This document shows, in pieces, positions 12,700 to 26,199 of a stretch of 64,000 nucleotides of DNA. The notes beneath the pieces were generated by a model that was given only the letters and a program-made list of their open reading frames with translations, ran no database searches and was not told the origin of the DNA. The stretch's first letter is position 1; each line of letters opens with the position of its first letter. The translations under genes were made by a program, and so were the position numbers. This DNA is from Torymus aiolomorphi (Eukaryota > Arthropoda > Insecta > Hymenoptera > Torymidae): contig CM070877.1 of NCBI GenBank assembly GCA_036365515.1, positions 16,634,201-16,698,200 on the forward strand, given 5' to 3'.

Positions 12700-12993
12700 C
12701 ACAAGGAAAAGCCTGCAGTCTGTCACGCGGATATAGCTATTTACGCGTTTTTTTCACGCCTGGGCGCAAAAACGTAGGCGCAAATTCGTTCCGCGCAGCG
12801 ACATTAGAATATTCGTCGAGGGGAAAGGGAAAAAAGACAGTCGTTCGCGCTTGCATGCTCGCGCGACGACGAAAAATCTAAGGAGACAAATTTGAGAAAT
12901 GATAAAAGCCCAATGATAGCGATAATAAATCAATTTATTTTTCTCCACTCGATTCTATCGCTACGCGGCTGTCGCGCGGTCATTGTCTGCAGC

Positions 12994-13080
<87 letters not shown>

Positions 13081-13285
13081 TGTTAACAATGGAATTTTTT
13101 GGTTGTGCGAGGTGTTGGAGTTTGATCGGGTAGGAAATGATGTTTAGATTGAGCAAAAAAGGAAATTATCAGAAGCGAATCGTGAATTTTCATCGCGAGA
13201 GGCATAAAGATTTTTTTCTGAATGCTGTAGATATCAGTGCGAATAGCGAGAATAACGACATTTGATATGAAAAAAGCCACGCATG
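12700..13285. promoter_or_regulatory. Skew island S7
   Basis: Core 12720-12995 with a weak left arm, a long (GA)n, and a G/T-rich right arm 13080-13280. The left arm is short because S6 ends only ~80 bases upstream. Confidence 0.45.
12995..13075. repeat. (GA)n microsatellite
   Basis: About 81 bases of AG repeat with a single AA interruption near 13005. Confidence 0.95.
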
Positions 13286-13509
13286 CGTGTTACATCATGT
13301 AATTTTACTGACAAATTTGAGCGATACTTATAATGTGACAATTTTCTTTTTACTAGAAAAAAAAAATTATCATGCATTCTGATACAAGTTTTGATTGCTG
13401 TTTCCAATATCTCGTTATGACATTTAATTAAAAAAAATAATGATTACTTGTGACATTATCATTTACATATAGAAGTAAAATATTTTTATTTTGGTTTCTA
13501 TTGTAGAAC

Positions 13510-13563
13510 AGTGATAATTTAATAATGGCATGATAAATTATTATAAATTATTAAATTATCACT
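13510..13563. repeat. 17-bp perfect inverted repeat
   Basis: AGTGATAATTTAATAAT at 13510-13526 is perfectly mirrored at 13547-13563, leaving a 20-base AT-rich loop. It lies in an otherwise featureless AT-rich spacer (13290-13930). It could be a small MITE or a cruciform-prone site. Confidence 0.75.
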
Positions 13564-13939
13564 ATTTTATTAAACAGAAAAATTTCAAATATTTGACTTC
13601 CGCAAACGATTATAATAACACGAGCAATAATTTGTTGCAATTAAATCTTACAATTATAGGTATTTGGCATAAATTGGCATATTAAACCACTCAAAATGAC
13701 ATGATGGAACTATATAATGCATAATTACATTATGCAGTTACTCAATTGGTATAAAACATTACTAGTTTCATTTCCCGATATGATCCGTTACAGCTACCAA
13801 TCAAATAAATTTCAAACAGTTACCGCGATTACATTTGTTCTACTTCATTAATAACTAACACACCATACTTGTAAATACAGTATTAGTAGGCTATTCAAGA
13901 TGTTTAAATTTTAGAACTCGCTATAGCAATGCACATTTA

Positions 13940-14660
13940 ATGTTTTCCACACCTCTTTTAATTAAAATCTTTACTTCTAAAAAGCGTACACTCCTAAACC
14001 ATAAAACACACAAACATTACGCCATCGTCCAACCACAGCCTCACCCAAAGAGTTACTATACACTCCCTAAACCCCATGTTCTTCTCTCCTCTCTCTCCCT
14101 CAACCTCAAAATCTCCTGCACCGTCACCGCCGAACAATTAAAGGCGCATCTCAAGAGGCGCTCGGAAAATCGATTCTCGCCAGAGATACGCGCGTGTACA
14201 TACACGCGTTTTCCCTCTCGTTTGCGCACGCGCGCGATATCAAAGCGCTGCCTACGCGCATCATTAGTCAATCTTGCTTTATTTTTCTTCTGAAAAGAAG
14301 TGTCGCCGCTGCCGTTGCAACCTGTTACCGGCCGAAGAAACAGCGCGAGCAGGTATTATTGTTGCGGGCGGGAATCGATGGGTAGTATTAATCTTTTTTT
14401 ATGACGGCTCGCGGGAAAATTATTATTAATATTGAAGAGCGACGAGAGAAGCGCGTCGGATGGGCTTTTTCGGGATGGGAGGATGGATATGCGGCGTTTG
14501 TAATCTTTATATATGGATTTGGGGATTTTCGGGGGTGAAGGCTGTATTGGCGGATCCTTGGAAACATTGTAAAAGATGTATTGTGGGTTTGACGAGTGTA
14601 GGTATGAGTGATGAAAACATTTGTCATGGTGCAAGGTGTGTTCGATGGTTGAACTGAAAA
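13940..14660. promoter_or_regulatory. Skew island S8
   Basis: C/A-rich left arm 13970-14130, CpG-rich core 14130-14450, G-rich right arm 14455-14650. The asymmetry is visible by eye: the right arm is rich in GGGTTTG, GGGATT and GGTATG words and the left in CCTAAACC and CCAACCAC words. Confidence 0.65.
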
Positions 14661-15049
14661 GACATTTTTTACCTTGAATTGTACCTACATGTTTTTTAAG
14701 CTAAAATAACCATATTTTGTAGTAAAGTTTGGTACTTTGGTAAAAATTCTTGGTACTTTCATTTTTGTTATTTTTACTCTAATCTTTAATTATGTAATTA
14801 AAAAAAGTAATAAAATCACAAAATTGCAATACAGTTAATTATACTATAAGGTAATTTATTATAAAAAATATAACTTTTGATGTTATAAAATAAATTAGAA
14901 TTAAGTTTCATTATATCATTTCTAAACAAACCAGTTTTGCTTTTTTATGTGAATTATGTGAAAACTTGAAAAGTATATCAACAAAAGAAACTATAAATTC
15001 ACTGAAATACTAAAAGCCGTTTAAAATCACGACACAAACTATCATTTTC

Positions 15050-15680
15050 TCAAAGCAAACCCATTTTTATCATCCTTCCCAATATTTACCTCCCAAGACC
15101 AACCCTCTATAAAACTGTCCCGAGTCTCCGGAGACCTCGCACACTTTTGCCAACTTCCTTCCAAAAAAACCCCCATCTGCCCATCGATCGCTCATCCCCG
15201 CCAAAAATCCAAACCAAAACACAATTTTACACACCACACCTTCTTTCTCCTTACACTATACACACTGTACACATACACACACGCACAAACACACGTATCA
15301 AAATCAAACGAAATCGAGCAAAAGGATTTCCCGCGAGACAGGCCTCGCGGCATCGATCACGCGCGCGTCAAAATATTTCGGGGGATCGAGAGAAAGAGAG
15401 AGAGAGACTGCACCCGGGGGACACATATCTCGGGCACGCGGGTCCTCGCCGTCCTCCTTTTGTCGTGAAATCGGTATGAGATCGGGGGGGGGGGGGGCTA
15501 CCGGAGATCCGTCGAGGGATATACGGTTTTGTCACCCAAAGCTGCTTAGGGAGTCGGAAGAATTTCGACTACCGTCGTGCGATCGATCGAGGTTTCTTTT
15601 ATTTTTCTTTTTTACTTTCGAACGTTTGACAGTTTTTTTTGTTTATTTGGTTTATTTTTGTTTAAATTTTATGGTTATGA
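15050..15680. promoter_or_regulatory. Skew island S9
   Basis: Left arm 15055-15290 is C/A rich, core 15300-15480. A G14 homopolymer at 15484-15497 starts the right half, which then becomes T-rich. Confidence 0.55.
15484..15497. repeat. G14 homopolymer
   Basis: Fourteen consecutive G, able to form a G-quadruplex, at the core/right-arm border of S9. Confidence 0.85.
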
Positions 15681-15999
15681 TCGATAGAAGATAAAATATT
15701 TATATAGAACTAATTTAGGTATATATAAATATATCAAAAATGATATTTATTACCTTTTATGCTTTAGAGTTTGAAAAGAATTTAAGTTATGTCGACGTTA
15801 CTCTTTTATGTAAACATTTAATTGTAAATCAATTAAAAGAGTAATGTAATTGCTGACGAACATTCACGAAACTATTAAACTGAAAAGCATTTTATGAAAC
15901 TATGTCGATTATTACATATGCTTCTTTGATACTAAAATCTACAAAAATATAGAATTTTTATAAAAACCAACATAATTAATATGGCTATATTTATCAATC

Positions 16000-16490
16000 A
16001 AGAAGCATACAACCTAACCTCAAAGCTTAGAATGACTCTTCTTCTGCAACATCACAATCCAAAAATTATAAAGAAAACTTTTTCTTCCGACATAAATAAT
16101 TTCAGCACTCTATTTACACCTCCCATAAAACCAAGCACACATTGGTGAAACGCTTTCTGCACGCAAAGCTTCGGCACGCGGGATGAATTACGGTCGCGAG
16201 ATAAGACCGGCAATAGGAGAGAGCGACAATGGGCAACGCCCCCGTTACCGAGAGAGACGATCCGTGCGCCACTTGATAAATGATCTGGTTTTCGGGGCTA
16301 TCCCAATCCCGCGTAACAGATGAAAGATCAGCTCTGATTGGTCCCCGCGAGATCGGATCGCCGGGGGCTTGGGATATGCGCATAGTGAGAGTGTGGTGCG
16401 ATCAAAAACTTGATTAGGCGTTTGTTTATTGTAGTGAACAAGAGATGAAAGTTTTGTGGTTAATGTTTAGTTTTATAAGGGAATTGTCAA
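16000..16490. promoter_or_regulatory. Skew island S10
   Basis: C/A-rich left arm 16005-16140, core 16140-16380, short G/T-rich right arm 16380-16480. Confidence 0.5.
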
Positions 16491-17260
16491 GTTACATTCA
16501 TTTTTATCTTACAAAATTTTCACTTTTACGAATAACCTACATAAAATACTATTATATTGTTGTCATCAATAAGGGTTATTAAGCAATCTTAACTTATAGC
16601 AAAAAAATTAAGTTATTATCTAATAATGAGCGCTGCTTTATGTTGTTTTTTATTTTCTTTTTATAAAAGTTTCTATAGCTCAAATGTTTAATTTTAAAAC
16701 GCGCCCTGTTTAAACAAAAATACAACAATCAAGGCGCGAATTATACTATTTTTCGCTCATAGTACTTGTAAATACGCTATTGTTTAGCTCCTAATTACGC
16801 GCAAATATTTGCAGCCGACATTAAGATTATCAAGATATCCTTGGATACGCTATCATCATTAACTTTAACTACTTTTTAAACTTCTTTCTACATTAATCTT
16901 TGTCAAAGTGTTAAAATCCGCAATTCCGTGTACTTTTATCTCGGCTTATCTGCCCACGGTTCACTCAAAGTTTTATGCAATTTCTCATGATTATATGTGG
17001 CAATAATGAGGAGGATTACCCAGTAGAGACACTGAAAACCGTTCGCGGTGGCCAATTAAGCTTTGAAATGGCGGATTCTGCGAAGTAACGGATTCGCGTA
17101 CGCGTGCGGCTTTAACGTGACAGTCATGAGAACACTTCCCTACGATGGTATTGCGTTCGTTTTTCACCTTTTACTCATGTATCTTTTAGAAAGTTGTTGA
17201 TGAATACGTTTCAAGCTTACACTAAACTATTATACACATCTAACTAGCGACATAACCTTC
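16490..17260. other. Spacer with a small GC patch, no gene seen
   Basis: AT-rich DNA with a CpG-rich patch at about 17040-17125 containing AAATGGCGGAT. The patch has no skewed arms. No coding signal was found. Confidence 0.5.
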
Positions 17261-17264
17261 CATT

Positions 17265-18080
17265 TTGTCGTCTGTACAGGCCTCAGAAAAACGCATTCTA
17301 AAGATACCCGAAAAATATTCCTATCGATCAACATTTTCCCCCACACTCAACCTAACCTCACTTTCTAACATTCACCCACACTCCCCCACATCCATCCACT
17401 TCTTCCCTTAAACTTCCGCAGAAAAAACTCCCACCATTTCCACCCGCACGAGTAAGATTTCAGCCGCAAGAGGGAATATTCCCGCCCCCCTCTCCTCTCG
17501 ACAAACAAAAAAGTCCCTATACGAAGAAAGCAAGCACGTAGCGCCCACTTCTTTCTTTCTCCCTCTCGTCGGCATCGAAAAAGCTTTTAACGAGCATTCC
17601 CCGCAGCTCAAGCGGCTCGGCATTCGTAGAAGCGCCCGCTGCCCCCCAGGATACACGCGCGCGCTATATTCCTCTCTTCTTTCTTCCTATCGCTTCCCGA
17701 TATTGTGCGCACGCGCTCTCCCAGGATCATTAATCAAAACCCCCGCTCCTTTTTTCCACTCTCTCGCCCTTCCGCGTCGTCGCTTTGCCCCACCAGGGCT
17801 GTATACGACGCCATTGCTCAGTTCTCGGATGGATGGATGAGTACACGCGTCTGTGTGTGTGCGCGTGCACAGCAACGACGCACTAATTAAAACCAGGAAA
17901 TTAATGCTCGCGCGCGCGTGCGCGCTCTCGTCACTGAGGCGACTGTGAGAGCATGCGGGAGTACGTATATAACAAAGGATGGCTATGGGTTTTCTTTTTT
18001 TTTTCGTTTTTTGCGGGTCGCGGTGTGGCTGCTGGTCGAGGGAGATTCGAGTGGTTGCATAATGTTGATAGGTTGTTTAG
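17265..18080. promoter_or_regulatory. Skew island S11
   Basis: C-rich left arm 17330-17640, core 17640-17930, G/T-rich right arm 17940-18075. A short GT run occurs near 17851 and a CG run near 17908. Confidence 0.6.
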
Positions 18081-18179
18081 AATTTTAGAATAAAGTAATA
18101 ATTTCATGAATTTTAATGTTGTTATAAATATATCGCTTTGGTTACTTTTAGGACCGTACAATCGATCCATTGCAAATTT

Positions 18180-18682
18180 CACTTTTACAACTGCGACTTA
18201 TTCTACCTCCCGTGGTACTCCCACATCGACATCTCTCCCAAGCCATACATATATCTGAACTGTCGAAATAATTCAGCGAGCTCAACCGGACCAACGATTT
18301 TATTGCTCTCGCGTGTAATACTAATCCTCGGCAATGTTTAAACACAAACGCGTAAATCCCCGCCAATAATAATAACCAGCCCCGATCCTCCGCCGATATA
18401 ATAACCGATCAGCAGGGCAACCTAGTTAACCCTATACCTATCCTACCTAGGCAACTTTTCCAACTCTCCGCGCTAATCCTCACCTGCCGCTAATTGGCCC
18501 AACCGCGCAGCGAGGAACCGACAACATTGCGCCGTTGGAGGCCTAATGAATTACAACCTGACTTCTCTCTTGCTCCGGTCGACGACGCCGCCCACTCGTA
18601 AAGTAATGAGACTCGCGCGCGCACGCGGCCAATCCCTGCGGGTGTCTTTTTCTCTTTCCTCGCCATAAATTAGAGAGCACGC

Positions 18683-18714
<32 letters not shown>

Positions 18715-19035
18715 CAGGGAGAGAAGTTTTGCGACAAACCGCTGGACCGCTAATGGCTCCCAGCGGGTCACGCCCCGGGGCCTTGTTGTGGGAGCCCCGC
18801 GGATTTGCACCATAAGGTTATATACGACGCTGTACATCTCCCGGAAAGAGTCCGGTTTGATGTTCGTTGGGGTGTGTGTGCGTGCGTGCGTGTCTGCGTA
18901 TGTGCGTATGTGGAGATATCGCTTACAGGGTGTGTTTTATGGCGGGATTATGACGAGGATGGCGAGATGAAAGCGATTAAGGATATGGTTTGGGGGGTTT
19001 TGAGGAAGTGCAAGATCAGTAGTTTTTAAAACGAA
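18180..19035. promoter_or_regulatory. Skew island S12
   Basis: C-rich left arm 18185-18560, core 18560-18850 with GA repeats near 18684, G-rich right arm 18850-19020 with GT repeats near 18870. Confidence 0.55.
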
Positions 19036-19039
19036 TCTT

Positions 19040-19840
19040 TGGTTGGTAATGATTGATATATAGTCATTCGTTTAAAAGTCAAGTCACTATGATCCATACC
19101 GATATCTCGGAATGTTCATTTTTAATTTAAGTTTCATTGCCTAATCTTCAATATTAAATGTTGATGGCGTGAATATTTAAAAAATTTTTTCTTTATGAAT
19201 CATAAAAAACTGCATTACAAAGTTGTATGTGATTTGTAAACTCACCACAAATGCCATACTATTAACAATAATTAAGTAAGTAAAAATACATTTGTCACTT
19301 GATACAATAAACCAATTTCCAAACGATAGAATTTGGAACAGAATAACTACCCTAATAAGCAATAAGCACCTTCATAAATTCAACATTCAGAAACTAATAT
19401 TAAGTGAAACACATACCAGAATAAATTTTATTGCTTTCGTAAACGTAGACCTTACCTCTATTCAAAACAAATTTCAAGCTGCTGGTGTAACCGTGTGCCT
19501 ATACAATAAATCGTGTTTTGATCTAATAACCTCACTCCTCCTCGAGTGCTAATTGTTTTACGATTCCAAAACAAAACACGGCAATTAGCCGTTTATACAA
19601 TTATATGACTTTCAAAAGTGACTTTAGAATTCTGAAAAGTTGCCGTAATAAAGTGACTATTCAAAGATCGATGACTCGATGATTCTGCAATAAAGTAATT
19701 TGGATAATATGGAACGTTGGATAATTGTCAATTAGCGTCTTAAAATACCTTAAAATGATGACTAAATATTTTTAAAAAATTCAAACGAAACGTTTTGTGT
19801 ATTTCTTTCTTTTTGAACAAAAATTCAATAAATACACAGA
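19040..19840. other. AT-rich spacer, no gene seen
   Basis: AT-rich DNA. The frame at 19292-19552 has ordinary composition but no recognisable family and no splice support, so it is not called. Confidence 0.5.
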
Positions 19841-19849
19841 TTCAGTCAC

Positions 19850-20003
19850 TTCGTGCCAATGTTGAAAACAACAAAGGCTCAAACTTTCCAACCGCACAAC
19901 CATATCCCGAACAGAAAGCGCTAATCCCCGTTCCGAAATTTCCTCAACCACTTCCTCTATCCTAGCCCACACAACCCTTCACGCAACAATGATGACGACC
20001 TCT

Positions 20004-20036
<33 letters not shown>

Positions 20037-20430
20037 CGTCGTATATACACGATCATTAGGAGGGATTCGCGGGCAATGGGCCCCAAAAGTCAGGTGTGCG
20101 CGCCCCCCCTTTTGTGCGCGCAGGCGTCACAGCCTAAGGAGATTATTCGCCAATTTGCGCCAACAGAGAAAGAGAGAGAGTTTCTCTCTGGGTTTCCCTC
20201 GCCGTGGGTGCGGGGACAAGTCCCTCGATGATTCTCGGCACGTTGATGGTGCTCGGGATCGCGCGCGCAGTGGAGCTGGAAAGTTGAGAGGTTAGGGTGC
20301 GCCTGAAATGGGTATTAACGATTGCTAGCAAGAAGGTGGTGTATCATTAGGACAAAAAATTAAGTATAGTTATGACAAAGGCTTTCTTTGAATATGATAC
20401 TTGCTTCTACCACGGGTGTGTTTTATTTTT
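19850..20430. promoter_or_regulatory. Skew island S13
   Basis: Left arm 19870-20000 is C/A rich, core 20000-20280 contains a (CAG)n run, right arm 20280-20420 is G/T rich. Confidence 0.5.
20004..20036. repeat. (CAG)n trinucleotide repeat
   Basis: Ten CAG units and one CAA. It would encode polyglutamine in the frame starting at 19989, but that frame has no conserved flank and is taken as non-coding. Confidence 0.9.
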
Positions 20431-20539
20431 TTATTTAGAGTTTTTAACGGTGGTTTTGAAATTCACACGGTAAACGATTGACTCGTCAGGTATTTAACCG
20501 GTGCTACGAAAAAATTTCCCGCAATTTGAAACAAACTTG

Positions 20540-21190
20540 AGCAAGTTACCGACCAGTTCAAACAAACTCGCGGCCGCGGCACTTTTTGCCGATTTCCACC
20601 GAATCGATTACGGATTTCACACGTTTTTTCAGTACCAACCTCACGGCTAATAAATTCCCCCTCCCAAAAAAAGTCACTATACCAAACCACAGCCGCGGTG
20701 TTTCACCGCTCATAATATCTCTCTACGCAGGCGCGACTTTTTGCGACCGCGAATTCCTCCGGCTCACCACCACCGAAATTCCGATTTTCGACGGAGACAA
20801 TAGCTTTGTGCGAGAGAGACGAGAGGATGATGACGCGACGGCATTATAACGGTCGGCCGGCCATTAACCGCGCGTGTTTACACGATCACGGCGCTTTTTG
20901 CGCACCCGCAGCATCGTCTCTTCTCGAGCCATCGGCATAACGATCCGCGACAATTTTTCTGAGGGAAAAGTCAAGTGCGCGGTGCTGCTTTTTCCCCTAG
21001 ACGAGAGAGCGTTCCGGAAGAGAGGTAGGGACTTTCGATTTTAAATTGACCCGATCGCGCGCGCGGTTGGAATTAATTGGATTTGAATATTGGGTTGGGA
21101 GAGATCTGCTTTCGTTTTTACTTTCGTGTTCGCTGTTGATTTAGTTTTTTTTCCTCGGTTGGCGCGGTGTTGTATAAAATGGATTTAAAA
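20540..21190. promoter_or_regulatory. Skew island S14
   Basis: Left arm 20540-20800 is C-rich, core 20800-21065, right arm 21065-21180 is G/T rich. It is broader and more GC-rich in the core than most. Confidence 0.5.
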
Positions 21191-21589
21191 GTAATTAACC
21201 GCCGATACTCGTTCATTTTATTATATAGTGAGTGTGACTGTTTAATCTTTGAAGTTTATATTTGATATGCAAGGTAATCAGTGGAGAAATGGCCGCAAGA
21301 AATGGTGAAGTAACGTCAATGGAAAAAAAAAAAAAGTATTTCTCGATATTGTTAAATTTAAAGTTGTAATTTTATTTTATACACGGTAGTAGTTGAAATT
21401 TTGTAATAATTTAAAAGTCATTTTAAAATTACAATTTAGACGATATTCCAATATTTCCAAAACTATATCTACATTTAAATACGTAAAAGTTTAATATAGA
21501 AATAACAAACGATTTTGTCAAAATCGCCATGCTACATTTCAAAGAGCTATCACAGCTAATAGTTTCAGCAAGATTCTCTATGAGGTATG

Positions 21590-22140
21590 GTAATAAAATT
21601 CTTCCACTACAGCCCGAGGCTCGAAATTTCCATCTCTCCGACATTCCTCCACATTTCAATACCCCGTCCTCTCGCATTATTAATAATTACATTAATAATT
21701 ACAAAGCTCAATTTTCATAAATATCGCGCTCGCGCACGCGCGCGCTCACCAACCTGCCCGCCAACCTGCACCGAGATTGACAGACGCCTAACGAGTTGGC
21801 CGCTACGACGGCGGCAAGATCGACCGAGATAACGACCCGTAATCTAAAAGCTCGCGGACTTATTATCGGTGCTATTAAAAGCACGGCCTTGCGATTGCGC
21901 GGTCTGATAGCTGCGCGACTTGATAATAACATCTATCAACAGTGCAGATGGTTGTTGTCCTTTTTTTTTCTTTTCTTTTTTTTTGTTGGTTGGTAAGCGT
22001 GGTTTTTTTTTTGGAGACTAGAATGAGGCGAGGCGCAGTTTGTTGCGCGGATTGAAGATTGTTAGAGGATAGTAGGATCATTTTTGTAGATCTAGTTTGG
22101 TGATAGCGCAATGTTTTATGAGATAATTAAAAGTTTCCTC
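21590..22140. promoter_or_regulatory. Skew island S15
   Basis: Left arm 21600-21700, core 21720-21960 with CG runs, right arm 21990-22110 rich in G and T. Confidence 0.5.
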
Positions 22141-22439
22141 CTTATATCGAGGCATGTTTCGGGTTTTTTTGTGGTTAATTTTTTTGTGTAAAAGGAATGT
22201 ACTCGTTGTGTATTATTTCTTATGTAATAGTATAGTAAAGTTTACAAATTTTCATAAAAACCACTGAAAATAGTCTTTTATTTTTTAGCAATACAATTCA
22301 ACTGAATAATGGATCAGTAGCTCCCTTACAAAAAAATTATTTTTCCTAAGGTAGTTCTTCTCGGTGTAGCTTTTGAACGCTGCTTTTACTGAATTTCTCT
22401 GAAGTTTTTACATACTTATACCATGGCTTCATAAAATAT

Positions 22440-22900
22440 CCAAACAGCCATCACTTAAAATGCGTAAACTTTAACAATTGCACCACAATACAACCTGAAT
22501 TTTTCCGCAAAATTTCCGCTCAATGGAGGCGCTCGAATGAAGACAAAAGGAGACGGGTATGGCTTACCAGTACGGGGAAGTCGCGCGACTCCCGCGCAAA
22601 AAGGGAAAGCCCAATGAACGATGAAAATCGCGCAATCGATTTTTCGTGGCGTGTCGCGCTGAGCAAATAGCTGCAGTTTTGCCGTCTGCTTTCTACCGGT
22701 CGGAAAAAGTTTTGACGATTAAAAAAATTTCGCGCAACGCTTCTCAAGTATTAAAATGGTAAAGTGCAGTGTGGATCGGTTTATCAATCGTAATTATCGT
22801 AATTAAATGGGATATGAGGTACGTTATATATTCGAATGCGAAAGAAGGAGGGAGAGATTATACCGTTTTGATTGTGAGATATGCATCCGTACAATTACAA
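22440..22900. promoter_or_regulatory. Skew island S16
   Basis: C/A-rich left arm 22440-22510, core 22510-22745, G-rich right arm 22750-22870. Confidence 0.5.
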
Positions 22901-23369
22901 GAGCGGAATTTAAATTCGAGCCAGACAATTGGGATTAAAAGCGCTCGTTTCAGCTTATCTGCATTTTTAATCGACGAAATTCGCTCGTACATTCCCACAA
23001 AAGTGCGAATTAAAGCCCTTTAAAGCGATACACTTTGTCATTTTTTGAAGTCTTGTCGCAGATAAGAGAAAAATGTAATCGATTGGAATCTTTTGGAGAT
23101 TTTTCTTCTCGTTCATTATGTAAAGCAAGAATGATTTAGACTAAAAGCTTTTTTAAAGAACTTACAAACGAATGAAACCAAATACGATAGAAGAGTCCCC
23201 AAACGATATAGTTCGCTATTTGATTAATGTTTTAGAAAAAAAATTCTTTCTTAATTCATTCAGAAAATATTTAGATAAATACTTCAGACTATTATTAATA
23301 TGAATCAAACAGTTCATTCCGAGATTAAACATAATTATTTCCGCATAAAAATCACAATAAAAAAAGGCC

Positions 23370-23890
23370 AAAAAACACTCGCAATCCCTCAACAACAAAA
23401 AACCCATTCGCCCTCATCCACATCCACCTTAAAAAAAATCGCACCCAGCCCATCCAAAACCCCCACACCTACATCACGAACCTCCGCGCACACACCCACT
23501 CCCTCTCCACGACCAACAAAAATCCAGGCGCGGAGAACGGAGACGCGCCGATCCGAGAGAGGGAGAGAGATCAATGGGAGGGATATCCGTCTATACACGC
23601 ACACGCGCACGCGCAGGTGTGTGTATGTATATATATATATGTGTGTGGGCGAGAAAGAGAGAGAGAGTCGGCCATGTTGGCGGCGAGCTCGGCCGCCGCG
23701 GGGCGCCGCCTGCCGCGCCCACGCGGAGCTTCGAATGTGTCGAGGGGAGAGAGCGAAGACTGGGCTCGAAAAATCGATTGTTGGCGTGGTTGAAAGCGAA
23801 GGAATTTGTGTTTATGAGGTTGATGCGTTGAGCTTGTTTCAATGAGGTATGATTTGTTTTTGAGTAGGTGTAGTATTTAGGTATGTAAAA
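23370..23890. promoter_or_regulatory. Skew island S17
   Basis: A very clear case. The left arm 23375-23520 is nearly free of G and T, the core 23520-23760 has CpG clusters and short CA, TA and GA repeats, and the right arm 23765-23880 is G/T rich. Confidence 0.65.
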
Positions 23891-24366
23891 AGATCCAAAT
23901 TATGTAATTAGCTAAATTTATTTTTTACTTTATGTTTTACAGCTTTTGTCAGTGTTTATTACTCATTAGTAAAGTAGCTTTTTAACGTAATAAGTCGTAC
24001 AATTTTTCGATGGAACGAAACAAAATAATTAAACAAAACTATTTAAATAATATGAATTTCATTTGAATCTTTATTTTAAAAATTTAATGGCCAATATATT
24101 GCCCATACATATAGACAGTAAAATTTGTTTACGCTTGATGGAACAAAAATAAATACAAACTTAAAATAAAATCAGCTCTTTTCATTTAAGTCAAATCGAT
24201 TCTTACACCAAAACCATCCAATCCAAATACCACTTATTATCATTCCATCTTCCATCAACCCAACTTATTTACTCTCTCTCTCTTTCCCTTTCTCATTATT
24301 ATTATTATCATCCTGCATATACATTTTTTCTCCATCCATCATATCACCCACACCCACATACATATA

Positions 24367-24371
24367 CGCGC

Positions 24372-24402
<31 letters not shown>

Positions 24403-24407
24403 TGTGT
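24367..24407. repeat. (CG)n followed by (GT)n
   Basis: Ten CG units pass directly into about eleven GT units. Confidence 0.95.
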
Positions 24408-24944
24408 ATGCGATCGCTCTCGATTAATCCAAGCCGATCGCACGCGCGCTCTTTCGATTGCCCCGCTTCCCCGAGCCGTAATTTGTTTAAGTTCACGCCG
24501 AGCTTCTATTTGCCCGCACGCGTGTCTAAGGTAAAAGACCCATTGCTCGGACACATATAAAAAAACATACCCGATTTTTTCCGCTAAAAATTCAGAATTC
24601 AAGCGAAATTTTCTTTTCATACATTTGATATAGATTTTCAGCAGCTAATTAAAAAAACAATCCTTAAAATTTACACTTTAAATATTAAATAATGTTATTT
24701 TTATGAAAAATTTTTATGAAATTATTTTTTGGGGGGCCGGTGTAGTCGGACAAAAAAGGAGCAATAGTCGGACAAATAAGAAAATAGGCGTTAAAAAATA
24801 TTCTTTGTTTATTTATATGAAAATTCTTAATAATTACAGTAAAATTATGTTAATTGCAGTTAAATTATTTTAAATAAACTATATATTTAACTTTCAAAAT
24901 CTATAAAAAAAAATTCAAAATCTATAAATATTAAGTAATAAATA

Positions 24945-26057
24945 TTAATAATGTAGGAAGTCAAACAATTTAAATTTTTTCTTGTTTTCCTTCATTTTAT
25001 TTTGCAAAGCTTCCATTTCATGAAGTACTAATGCTTTTTCTATTTCTTCTAATTCTGTAGAAAATTTCTTCAGTAGTTTTTCCAATTGAATTTTATTTTC
25101 TTTTGCATTTTCAGATTTGATAAGTAAAAAACGAGAAGAGATTCTATTTCAACCATTTGAAAAATACATTTGCAATGTAACTATAAAAACTTTCTGAGGT
25201 CATCCATCCCCTTTGCGTGTTTCCTACACCCCATACTTTGGGAACTTTTTTCAAAACATTCTTTTTTGGTTTATGCAAACCTTCTCGTTGCTACCCACTA
25301 TTTGGTATACAGAACAAGCACCTTTCTTTGCTAACACAGAGTTGTCTTTAGGAACTAGCATAAACGAGCTCTCATCCATATTAAAAACTCTTTCTGGATC
25401 TATTTCAAGCAAATTTTTCTTCTCAAAATAAACGTTCACATTTGCAAACCATTTTCTAATGTCATCTTCGGTAACAGATGCTCTTGTTGTAGTTAAATTC
25501 TGTGCTGTCCTTTGGCTTATATCTGAATGTCTACGCATAAAGGCATTATACCAGTGCTTACTGTGTCTATTATTTTTAAATGGATTTTCTTTCTTGCTAG
25601 CATTTAAAAACTTCTGAATGGAATCAAGAAGTTGGCTTTTTGATACTGGAAACCCTCTTTCCGCAAAGTATAAAATGCATTTAACTATATCTTTTTCTTT
25701 TTCCTCGCTCGGTACTGTTATAGGACCCTTTTGACATTTCAGCGGAGAGAAATTCTTCAATTTGCAGTACAGTGTACTCTTAAGAACATCAAAGTTTCTT
25801 GCGGCTTGTCTTATGGCCTGTCCTTTTCCAATCATATCTAAAGCCTTCTTTAGTGACTCAGTAGTATACAGTTTCTCAGTTTTCTTTTTCATGATCTTTG
25901 ATTTGATTCTTTTTGCCTTACGTAACACTGTTTTATTTGGCTTGGTATTCTCATTGTTCTTTTTCTTCAATTTTTGCTTATTTAACACTGCTTTATTTGC
26001 CTTGATATTCTCACTATTTTTTTTCTTCAATTTCTCTTTACTTTTTACTTTTGGCAT
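24945..26057 (-). pseudogene. Pogo/CENP-B-like transposase, internally deleted
   Basis: The open part (25251-26057, 268 residues) starts with a lysine-rich N-terminus. It is followed by a Psq-type helix-turn-helix (about residues 62-104, with SLKKALDMIGKGQAIRQAAR), a CENP-B/Tc5-type DNA-binding domain (about 120-200), and the start of the DDE domain with the first catalytic aspartate in VFNMDESSF. The frame stops soon after. Further downstream, fragments in other frames resemble the later part of the domain (GWMTSESFYSYIANVFFKWL) and a coiled-coil tail ending in LFDFLHY at 24945. The segment expected to hold the second catalytic aspartate is missing, so the enzyme cannot be active. The start was chosen as the first ATG before the basic stretch. 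Confidence 0.85.
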
Positions 26058-26199
26058 ATTGAAAACTTTATTCTAAAATATCTGTAATTCAAATGAAACA
26101 AATTATTTCTATCTTTATAAAAAAAAAGTTATTTAAAACTCAGAAAAAATAGATAAATGAAAAGCAATACTTACTTGCATGAAAAAATTTTGAGGTTAA

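Noticed and set aside
19989..20231. Polyglutamine-containing ORF
   Set aside because: The Q tract comes from a CAG microsatellite in an island core; the flanks show no conserved protein and no splice signals.
25251..26057. Host gene with Psq/CENP-B domains (domesticated transposase)
   Set aside because: It is bounded by intact terminal repeats and TA duplications and lacks part of the catalytic domain, so it is a dead transposon copy and not a domesticated gene.
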